Assembly: GCA_023091665.1 (NCBI GenBank)
Contig: JALJCQ010000026.1
Coordinates: 1,860,001 to 1,924,000 of the forward strand
Source: Pythium myriotylum
Taxonomy: Eukaryota > Oomycota > Peronosporomycetes > Pythiales > Pythiaceae
Direction of reading: 5' to 3'
DNA: 64,000 nt
Part shown: one piece after another, positions 19,441 through 28,788 of the stretch
Numbering within the stretch: the stretch's first letter is position 1
Layout: every line of letters starts with the position of its first letter
Program-made: the position numbers and the translations under genes
Notes under the pieces: model-generated
The model's input: the letters and a program-made list of their open reading frames with translations, nothing else
Told to the model about the DNA's origin: nothing
Databases searched by the model: none

Positions 19441-20313
19441 ATGACGAGCACTATCATTTTTAACCGGAATAACATTGTTTCCAATGGCTTGAACAATACA
19501 TTCAGATTCAACTTTACTGGATCAAGCGTGAATTTCAAAAATCAAGAAATTGCTCTGTCCAGCCTGCAGATTTACAACTCTCAATTCAATATTAACGGGA
19601 GTTTGTACAACAACAACACGTTCAGCGTGTTAGTTCCAACAGCAGCTACTTATCAAACTGTTTCGATCACGCTTCCGAATGGGTACTATTCGTATGCAGA
19701 TATTTCAAACTACATTCAGTCTCAGTTAGTTAGCATTGGTGCATACTTGATTGATTCTCAAGGTAATAACGTTGTGTATATCGCTATGAGAGAAAACGCA
19801 ACATACTATTCATGCGAAATTACTTGCTTAGCAACACCAACTTCTGTTCCTAGTGGATATTCACGTCCATCGACTGGTTTATACTCATTAACCGGAACTG
19901 GATTACCAACCGCTACTAATACTCCTCGAATCACTGTTTCAAACAACGGATTTTCCAATGTGATTGGATTCAGTCCAGCAACGTACCCATCAAGTATTCA
20001 AACAACAAATCAAGTATTTTTGAGCAATATCTCTCCACAAGTTAATCCCGTCAGCAGTTATTTAATTCGTTCTAATCTTATTAACAATCGGGTTAGCACA
20101 CCACCTGATATTCTGACTTCGTTCAGTCCTCAAGGGACATCAATTGGTCAGTTGATCTCAATTCAGCCACCTGAATACCAGTGGCTCTCGATTAACGATG
20201 GAGCATACAGCAATATTACTCTGAGCATCGTCGATCAAGACTTTAACAATGTTAAATTTGAAGACTCGAATTCATTGATAATGCTATTAATCCGTGATAG
20301 AAAGGCTCCATAG
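19441..20313 (+). CDS. Penton-like minor capsid protein
   Basis: 290 residues from ATG 19441; the frame is open further upstream but without an ATG. It begins MTSTIIFNRNNIVSNGLNN, has FKNQEIALSSLQIYNSQ and a VSITLPNGYYSYADISNYIQ segment, and ends in ISIQPPEYQWLSINDGAYSN and a VDQDFNNVKF-type strand pair. This is the pattern of polinton/PLV minor capsid (penton) proteins, a single jelly roll occupying the vertices. Its stop codon lies inside a perfect GCTCC-ATA-GGAGC hairpin (20305-20317), exactly where the sequence changes from AT-rich to GC-rich. Confidence 0.8.
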   Translation: MTSTIIFNRNNIVSNGLNNTFRFNFTGSSVNFKNQEIALSSLQIYNSQFNINGSLYNNNTFSVLVPTAATYQTVSITLPNGYYSYADISNYIQSQLVSIGAYLIDSQGNNVVYIAMRENATYYSCEITCLATPTSVPSGYSRPSTGLYSLTGTGLPTATNTPRITVSNNGFSNVIGFSPATYPSSIQTTNQVFLSNISPQVNPVSSYLIRSNLINNRVSTPPDILTSFSPQGTSIGQLISIQPPEYQWLSINDGAYSNITLSIVDQDFNNVKFEDSNSLIMLLIRDRKAP

Positions 20314-20729
20314 GAGCACAAGTCGCTGCTGCGGGGAGCGAGCAAAAGCAGCAGCTGGGCACTTCTGGCAGCGAAAAGCCTTTCATGCCCCCCAGGGTCT
20401 CTCGTCTGCTCCAGTCCTAGCATGTTCAGCCTGTCTCTGACGCATGCGAACGCCATAACGACACCGTTTCTGGACGCCACGGCTACGAGCAGCGAGCTCC
20501 AGGTGCTCCGATTCCCCCCTTTTGATCAACCGCCACCACAGCACCAACACAGGCGTAGCTGACGAACCAGGAACCAGGGTCGTGGTGAGTGGCATCCGAG
20601 CGACTGGCGAAACGAACGAGATTGCCCACATGACACTTAATAGGACGAGATTGCCACGACACGCCAGGGGGAACTCGTTCAGAGCCCACGGCGCTCCCTC
20701 CGTGAGAGCCCGACCAGGGATGGCTCCAG
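20314..20729. other. GC-rich stretch right of the PLV block, no gene seen
   Basis: About 415 bp without a credible open frame. It does not contain the missing RNase H tail or right LTR of the copia element interrupted at 9.92 kb, so the viral block is not simply inserted into that element. I see nothing else in it. Confidence 0.4.
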
Positions 20730-20736
20730 GGTGTGT

Positions 20737-20763
20737 GTATACGTGGTATACATCGAAGTATAC
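20737..20763 (+). promoter_or_regulatory. Three GTATAC palindromes upstream of ankyrin-ROCO gene
   Basis: GTATAC occurs at 20737, 20746 and 20758, about 280-300 bp upstream of the gene start, within a 27-bp window. The right-arm copy keeps three (54916, 54928, 54937). Conservation while the surroundings drift suggests a transcription-factor site. Confidence 0.45.
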
Positions 20764-20945
20764 ACCGCCTGAGTCGAAGCCTCGTCTTCCTCATGGGAGA
20801 AATGAGTTGCGAAAGGCACGGTCTCCGTTCCTCGCGAAGGCGCCCGACGGAGCTGCTGACGAGCTCACTTGGTGGCGCCAGCGAGCGAGCGAGGAGATGG
20901 GCCGAGTGGCGCATCCAACTCAGCCACTTCGTGAGGTGCAGGGGG

Positions 20946-20959
20946 CCTCTCTTCTCTCT

Positions 20960-21000
<41 letters not shown>
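20946..21000 (+). repeat. CT microsatellite in leader of left ankyrin-ROCO gene
   Basis: Long run of CT dinucleotides with a few TTC interruptions, about 40 bp before the ATG. The right arm has the equivalent GA run at 54740-54771 on the plus strand, shorter and uninterrupted. Confidence 0.8.
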
Positions 21001-21037
21001 GCCATTGTCAGTCGCACTCGTCTCTCGACAAAGAGCC

Positions 21038-24000
21038 ATGGGGAGCGACCAAGACGACGAAGAACTGGGCTCGCGACTGGTGAAGGCGTGCGAAGATGGC
21101 GATCTGGAGGCGGCGCGTGCGCTCGTGGCCAAAGGCGCGGACGTCAACTATGATCAAACTCTCAATCATTACGAACACACTGTAGACCTTGTCCGACTGT
21201 CGAGACTCGTGGGATGGAATTGACGCAACGGTGCTGCTTTAGACTCCGCTCTTTGAAGCCGCGAGAAGGGGCAACGTGGAGCTCATGGCGTTTCTAGTTG
21301 ACCGCGGAGCGAACGTACACACAGTTTCGTATGACTTAAGATCGATGCTGGGTGTAGATGATTGGAGCGAGTCGTTGAGCCAGTTGAGTTGTGTTGGTAG
21401 GGGAAAACAATGCTCCATTTAGTCGCGGCAAGCGGGGAAGTGGCGGCTGTGCGTTTCTTTCTTGAGAAAGGTTTCAAAGCTGACGCTGTCGACACGGTGA
21501 GGAATTATTGTGGCGGGTGGAATGCGTCGCACGTTTAAGGGATGTCGTGGGATGCCAGGATGGTGAACCAGTTTTATATGAGGCCGCCAAGTCAGGAAGC
21601 ATCGACATAATGCAGCTTCTTATCGACAATGGCGCGGACGTGCAAGCAATCTCGAGGGTATGCGGGCTTGTGTTCAGTGGAATGAACGAGAGAGTTGTGA
21701 CTAACGTTCTTGACTGCGTGATTTTGTGAATGAAGGATGGACGCACCATTCTGGAAGCTGGGGCTCGAAGCGGCAAGATCGAAGTGCTCAAGTTTCTCAT
21801 CGATAAAGGATTGACAGCTAGCACTAAAAACGAGGTACACCTGGTCCATCAGCCAAGGTTGGCTTATGGCACGTATTCACGACGACGTTCCTCTCTCACA
21901 CAGAGCAGAAGCGCTGCTCTCTATGCTGCTGCCGCTATGGGGACCGTCGAGACAGTACAGTTCCTGATCGACCATGGCGCTGACATCCACCATGCGAACC
22001 CCGTGAGCTACTCTCCCTAGCGACCAAGAATGCCTGAATGTTGACATGACTTGCATGTTTAGCAAGGACAAACGGCTCTCTACGCGGCCGCGTTAAACGG
22101 AAATTTTGAGGTTGTCAAGTTTCTTGTCGAGTGTGGCGTAAACGTTAACGGTCGAGATCGTGTCAGTATTACGATCGCCAAGCTGGATATGCACCCGTGT
22201 CTAACTTGTGTAATAGGAAGGCGGTGTTCTGAATGTTGCGGTTAGTGCACGCCACACAGAGATGGTCCAATGCCTGATCGTGAATGGGGCAGACATTCAC
22301 ATGAAGACAAAGGTGAGTACTGATGTCTCTTTCACTCACGCTCCATATTCATAACGCCTGCCTTGTCATTTTGACAGTGGGGAGGCTCGGTTCTTCACAC
22401 TGCTGCTCGAATGCAGGATAACTTCCCTATTGTCAAGCTTTTGGTTGAATTTGGCCTCGATGTCAACGCACAAGACGATGTGAGAATCACATTGCAGGAC
22501 AAGGACAATACTGCACGCTTCTCAACGCAATGTCTGGCTGTGATAGTTTGGAGAAAGTATTCTTTACAGTGCAGCTGCGTCGGGCTGTCTTGAAAATGTG
22601 ATGTATTTGATTCAGCAAGGTGCAAACCTGCACGAGGTCACCAAGGTAATCGAAGGCAACCCTCCATTTTGAGTTACAATCTCATGAGGATATGACACAC
22701 AGAATGGACAAACAGTCCTTCATGGTGCTGTATGGTCCCCGTGTATTGATGTTGTCAAGTTTCTCGTCGAGCGAGGTCTAAACGTTAACGCTCAGGATGA
22801 CGTAAGTTTGACAGTTGGACATTTGCAAAAAACGTCGACTAATACGTGTGTTGAAGTATGGAAGAGGGATCTTATATGAAGCATCACGTACTGGGAGCAT
22901 TGCACTTGCGCAGTATCTGGTTGAGATGGGAGCAGACATTCACGCAGTCACCAAGGTGCAAGGCGACTATTCGTCTGTCCGAAATCATTAAAACTGACAT
23001 TGATTTGTGGATCCACGGTGTAGAGTTGGCGCACAGCTCTTCACAATGCAGCAGGCCGTTACGCGGGCAATGAAGAGGTGATCAAGCTCTTGGTCGGATG
23101 TGGCGTTGACGTGAACGTGGAAGATGAGGTGTGGATGGTACGACGGTTACTTTAAAGAGAAAAATTCTTATCAAGGCTGTGTCAGGAAGGACGCGGGGCT
23201 CTTTACGAAGCAGCGATTTCCGGCAGAACGAATATTGTGTTATCTCTGATCAATTCAGGAGCCAACATTCACGCAGTAACCAAGGTGAGATTCCTCTCTT
23301 CCAGACATCCAAGCTATCACAGAGCATTAATACGAATCTGATAACCGTGCGTTTCGCAAGAGCGGGAAGTCAGTCCTTCACGCTGCAGTAAAGCAATTAA
23401 GTGCCGAGAATGTACAGTTGCTAATCGATCGAGGGCTCTCAGTCCAAGCAGTCACCAAGGTGACCTACCGCGTGATTTTTGAAACTTGTATCCAATGTCG
23501 TACTGACAGCTCAGTTGTAATCTGCGAGAAATAGACCGGGAAAACAGTTCTGCACATCGCAGCCAAGAGAGGTGATCTAAAGATTGTACAACTACTGCTT
23601 GACCAAGGACTGGCGGCTGATGCAATGGACGAAGTACGTACTGCTATCCCAAGAAAGAAACCACTAATACGGACATGGTTGTGATTCGGTCCCAGGACGG
23701 CTATACAGTGCTGCACAGCGCCGCCCGATCAGGCAATGTCGAGATTATAAAGACGCTTCTCGCGCATGGTGCGAACATCCACGCAGTTACGGTCAAGGTA
23801 AAGTTCGTAAAGTTTGGTGGTCCAGATAATCGCATGCTCGTCTTGACAGGAATCATGCTGTTGCAGTCCCGGCGAACAGTGCTCCACGAAGGCGCGAGAA
23901 GTGGCAATCGAGATACCGTTCGATTTCTAGTGGAACAGGGTTTATCAGTCGACGCAAGAGACACTGTGGGCGGATTTGTGCGGTGCTGGATCAAGTTCGA

Positions 24001-27000
24001 CGAAAACTCACGAGGTGGACCTTGCTGTAGGATGGCAAAACGATGCTTCACGAGGCAGCAAGTGCACAGCAAGTTGAGACGATGCAGTTTCTAGTCGACT
24101 TTGGTGCTGATGTACATGCAGTGGGCAAGGTGAGTGTGAATCGAATGTAAGGACGATGGAATGGTGTTATTGACGCTATTTTTTAGGAGAATTGCTCGGT
24201 GCTCCAAGCTTGCATCAATCGGGCAGCACAGAGAGAGATGCAGTTCTTAATCAATCTTGGTGTAGATATCGATGCAGAAGACGAGGTCAGCACAACTTGC
24301 TTGCCCCACGAACGTCGTGGATTCAGACGCTTACTGATTGTTGAGTGAACTGAACAGCACGGCCGTACGGCGCTCCATCGTGCTGCTTTGAAGGGTTCTG
24401 GCAGAGAAATGCGTGTCTTGGTCAATTGTGGCGCAAATGTTCTCAAGGCAACTCAGGTACTCTCAACATGTACTTACTTTGTCACAAGCTCTTCTCACTG
24501 ACTGGTATCATGGATAGAAAGGGGAAACTGTCGTCCACTTCGCAATCATTAGTGGTTCCGTCGAAGCTTTGGAGTGTGCTATGTCGCTTGGCCTTGACAT
24601 CGATCAATTGAAGGTATGAGGGTACATCATGACACGGCTTCGCATTGGTAATGACTAGTACTTGTGTGATTGTGCAGGATGTGTTGGCACTGGTCTGCTC
24701 CAGACCACCCGGGGCGACCTCCTACAAGATGGCATTCATCTTGTGCTCTCGTGGATGCACATTTTACGATGGCGATTTCACTTTCGACGGGGTAACAGTC
24801 TATACCGATGATGATATGGACGCAAACGAGGATAAACCGAACGAAGATGAGCTAGCAGGTTATCATCAGTGGCACGATGGTCTTCGGTCTTGCATTGAAC
24901 ACTGGACGAACGAGTACCGAGACACGACAGCACGTCTCACCAACATTCCCGTGGAGGTCGTGAGTCGTGGCCGGGGGTCCGTCGCGGCGTTTCTCGCGGA
25001 TGTCGCTCGCTCCACCCAAGACGAACTCTTTCACCGGTGCAAAGTATGCATGGTGGGGCCAAGTCAGTCGGGTAAAGCCAGTCTTGTACGGTCGGTGACG
25101 TTGATGAAGTCGTTTCTCACTCACTTGACAGATCGCACTATCGGTATTGACCTAACGAAGTGTCTCCTCAATGGCAAGCCGCTTGATGAAAGTGGTGGTG
25201 GTGAATATGTGAGATCGAAGCTCGACGTGATGTTGTGGGATTTCGCCGGCCAGAATGAGTATCACGCTGCGCACACGCTGTTCTACTCGAAACGAACACT
25301 GTTCGTTTTCGTCGTGGACTTGGAAGCGTACTGGAAGAAGTTGCAAGAAGCCAAAACAAAGTCTCCGAACAAGGCCGAGTCGTTGATGAAGCAGTTTGTG
25401 CGCGCCAATATCTTTCGTTGGCTGCGCTCTGTTCTCGCACACCACCCCGATGCACAACTGCTAGTGGTTGGGACGAAGGCGAACCTTGTGGAGGACGTGA
25501 AACAGGTGCGGGCAGTGTTGAACGACTTTGAGAGTCGTCTGGATGAGTGGAAGTCGGACTACGTGAAGGAGTTGGAGCAGCAACCTCGTCTCCATACTCG
25601 AGAAGCTAGTGCTGTTGACGAACTGAAGGAGAAGCTGTCACAAATCAGTGCCAAAGACTTGATTTTGGCTGATGTGACAAGGATCGAGTCGATTGTTGAG
25701 TTCCGTAAGGCACTTCAAGACACGGTAATCTCACATGAGGTCGGTTTTACGATGCGGCGAATGTACGGCAACGTGCTGAGTGCAGTAACGGAGCGTCGCG
25801 ATAGAGCAAGATTTGCAGCGAGTGACCACGATCGTGTCGAGCTATCGATCGTGGTATCCAACCGCTTGCAGCGCGAGTTGGTGGAAGAGATTGAAGGGCT
25901 GGAGATGCAAGATTGCAAGGAGATCCTCCGTACTCTCCACGATCTCGGTGAGATTTTGTGGTACGAACACGAAGACGCGGGCGAGTTGAAGCACTACATC
26001 ATCTTGGACCCGAAGTTGGTGATTGATCTCGTTCGCGAGGTGATTCGTCACGATTTCTCGAATCGGACAGACGGGGATTGGCCTGTGGACGGCCGCATCG
26101 CACACGATCTGCTTTTGACGTTCGCATTATGGAAGGAAATGGACAAGAGTCTGGTGCATGCATTCAAGACGCTGCTGCAGCACTTCCAGCTCGCGTACCC
26201 TGCGGATGCTGATACGATGCAACTTGCTTCGGATCTCATCGTGCCATCGTATTGGAAAGCAGCGGATCGTCCGGCTAGCTCACGAGTGTTGATTGCACAG
26301 AAGTCTGTGTGTGACAGGTTCACACAGCACTGGTGGTGTTGGGAGTACGAGGTGCCGAGCGAGTTGTCGGAGACGATCTTCGAGAAGTTTGCTGTGACGA
26401 GTCACTCTTCGCTGGTCAAGCGAAAGATTCGAGGGTTCCGCTTGGAGACGTTGGATACGGAGTTCGCGACGACCATCTCGTTGGTCGGTAGTGAGTCTGC
26501 GCGCGACGTAATCCGCGTGGAAGTGAGCGGCACGTTGGCGAATCCGAGCTGGCACATGATGCGGTTCTACTTGATGAAGCTGGAGAAGGTGTTGGAGTCG
26601 TACGTGGGGGACACGGTGTGGCGGTCGATCGTGTATCGCTCACGTGACCCGAAGACACAAGGTGCAGTGATGGAGACTCGTCACAGTGTCGCGACGTTGG
26701 CACGCGCAGTTGAAGATGCGAACGCACTGAACCGTGGCATGACGGTCATTCGCGAGGAGATGCCGTGGATGCCTCCAGACCTGGATTGGTTCTTGAGCAA
26801 GGCGTGGAACAAGGACATCTCCGAGTTCCAGCTTATGCAGATGAACACGTATATCCGCAAGAGCATGGAAATGCTGAAGCAACTGATGATTGCAGGCGAT
26901 ACGCGGCGCCAGTTCCCTGCGCTGTGGTCGCTGGAGTACGACTCGTCGAACAATAAAGTGTTCGTCCGCATGATGAGCGATGTGTCGGGTCAGTGCTTCC

Positions 27001-28246
27001 ATGAACCGTTGGAGATTGACACGGGGTCGCCACTGGTGGCTCGTCACGCGGGCGTGTTCAAGGTGCGGTATGTTGTTATTTGATATGGCGATCCCAGAGT
27101 ACTGAGGTTGTCATGTGCTGTTGTTTAGGAGGGTCTATCCCTGTGTTCGACAGTAGTCGGGAGTGCGCTTTCTTTTCCGATTGTCCAGACGGCGCTCGAC
27201 GCGGTCAAATCCGGTGAGTGTCCTTTTGGATCGGCATCGCAATCGTCATATTGATAGGTGGACTTGTGTCTGTAGGTCTCAACAACAAGATCGACCGCAC
27301 AGAACGCGTCCACAACCTCATCGAGAAACTCGATCTGCCGTCGTCGCAGCGATTCCACACTCACGCCACTCGTCTATCGCCCGGAACCTCGATGGTTGTG
27401 TTGCGCGATCTCCTGAAGGCATACAACGATAGCCTGGACGAGTTGGAGATCTCGGACGTGGCGAACCTCCGGTGTGCCGTAACGAAAGGAGGCGAGTACG
27501 TGTGGGCCCACGCGCACGAGATCAAGACTCTGGCGGGCGAGCTGACTGAGTGCATGTCACCTCCGTCGATGTGGGAGTCACTGGATGTGTTGACTCAATC
27601 TTCTTCGCCTCAGTCGGCGTCTGGTTCACCCACGTCTACACCATCGGCAACCTCCCCACCGGCTTCTGGCTCGTCGTCTTCACCAACATCGACATCACCG
27701 AAGGCGAGAAAAAGTTCGTTTCGCGTGCTTTTGGTGGTGGACTCGGTGCAGGGTTTGAGCGACTGGGACTGGCGCAAGACCTACTGCACGTGGCAGCTGT
27801 ACTATGGTGGGCCGTCCGGGCCGAACGGGAAGCCGCTGACTAGCGGGGCGACGCCGTCAAACCCGGATAGGGGGTCTCCCCCGTCGTGGCGGTCGGTGTC
27901 GACGGCGGTGGAGTCAGTGACGTCGGTGGAGATGCTACGTTTGTGTTGGCTGTCGGTGCAGGTGAAGCGTCGCAGTCGTATGTTCGGCACCAAGTGCGTG
28001 GGCTCTTGTGGCTGCATGACGATCGAGATTGCGTCGCTGCTAACGAGGTGTGTTTTGGCTGGTTGTGCTGTAGGCAATTGGGTGCAGGCGAGGTGTTTCT
28101 GGGCGACGTCGTGGACGAAGACGCGGCCCAGAACTGGCACTGCGATCCAGTCGAGATCGCTCTCACGTCATCGTTTTCGTCGTCGGCATCGTCGTCGGCG
28201 TCGCGCCGAGTCATCGTGCAGCTCACAGTCTGAGGAAGCGAGGTGA
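21038..28246 (+). CDS. Ankyrin-repeat ROCO GTPase (left copy), about 25 exons
   Basis: Start ATG 21038. About 21 exons each encode one 32-35 residue ankyrin repeat. Nearly all begin after AG with GxTxLHxAA and end in phase 0, e.g. 21401-21496, 21559-21657, 21736-21834, 21904-22002, 22063-22161, 22217-22312, 22378-22479, 22547-22645, 22703-22801, 22857-22955, continuing to about 24613. Exon 24679-27062 encodes the Roc GTPase (P-loop GPSQSGKA, switch TIGIDL, WDFAGQNEY, GTKANL) and a COR-like region. Exons 27129-27213 and from 27276 add a helical tail and a Ser/Thr/Pro-rich linker; the 3' end near 28.2 kb is uncertain. ROCO proteins are dimeric signalling GTPases and ankyrin repeats bind partners; the cell role here is unknown. 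The P-loop has Ala where Ser/Thr normally binds magnesium. The exon 2 donor appears altered (TT instead of GT). Confidence 0.8.
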
Positions 28247-28249
28247 AAG

Positions 28250-28788
28250 ATGCGTTTGTATAGGTCGTGAACACATTGTCTGGAATGGTGAGTATCCGGT
28301 TGTACCAAATTCTCGGGAACTCAAAGGCTTGCTTCATAGCCTTCCTACCACTTGCAAAGCTGACGCAGTGTCTTTCGTGTAGCAATCTTCATCATCTCTA
28401 TAAACGCCGACATTGTATGAGCATGTACTTGGCATTCGGGAGAGTGTTCGTCACTAGGGCATTCATAGGAAAGGAATGAATTCGCTGCATGCAAAGTGGT
28501 TCCCTCCTGCTACATTCAAGGCACAGCTCAGTTTCTCCCCGATATGATTAGCCATGACTCTGAACACGGCTACCACTATTCAGAGCTATCATCCCCTTTC
28601 GCGGTAGCGTGACTAGAACATCCGCGACGCTCTGCTATCTCGCTTGACCAAGGGGAGACTCATCCAGTGCCTACACACACACACACTGCGAGAGCTCGAC
28701 TTCCCTGTGGGTCATTTCTACTTGGAGTGACTCAGCCACGCGAACTTGAACGAGTAGTCCGTCCCTAGATTGGATGCAGCACTCTCTG
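28250..28788. other. 3' flank of left ankyrin-ROCO gene, inner end of repeat arm
   Basis: About 540 bp with no gene. It aligns to 46880-47420 in reverse complement up to about 28.83 kb, with indels around 28.39-28.43 kb, and holds a short CA run (28674-28686). Homology to the right arm ends inside the last exon of the neighbouring membrane protein gene. Confidence 0.5.

Larger units (their letters stand above)
9924..20317. mobile_element. Endogenous polinton-like virus (PLV) remnant
   Basis: AT-rich block bounded by GC-rich DNA. It encodes the virion-formation module shared by polintons, adintoviruses, virophages and PLVs: adenain-like protease (13660-14046), double-jelly-roll-type major capsid protein (14107-15882), A32-type packaging ATPase (18670-19338) and a penton-like minor capsid protein (19441-20313), plus an S74-chaperone fibre and small genes. 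Genes are tightly packed and face both ways, unlike the intron-bearing host genes. I see no family-B polymerase, retroviral-type integrase or terminal inverted repeats, so it is a partial insertion or belongs to a lineage replicating otherwise. The right boundary falls at the penton stop codon. Confidence 0.85.

Noticed and set aside
9924..20317. Terminal inverted repeats, protein-primed polymerase B and integrase of a polinton
   Set aside because: I compared the two ends and all long frames and found none; the only integrase nearby belongs to the copia element.
27214..27275. Hydrophobic stretch (FWIGIAIVILIGGLVSVG) as a membrane anchor of the ROCO protein
   Set aside because: It lies in a frame that starts after a stop codon and inside a GT-AG intron of typical size; the spliced frame excludes it. 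It could be revisited if cDNA retains it.
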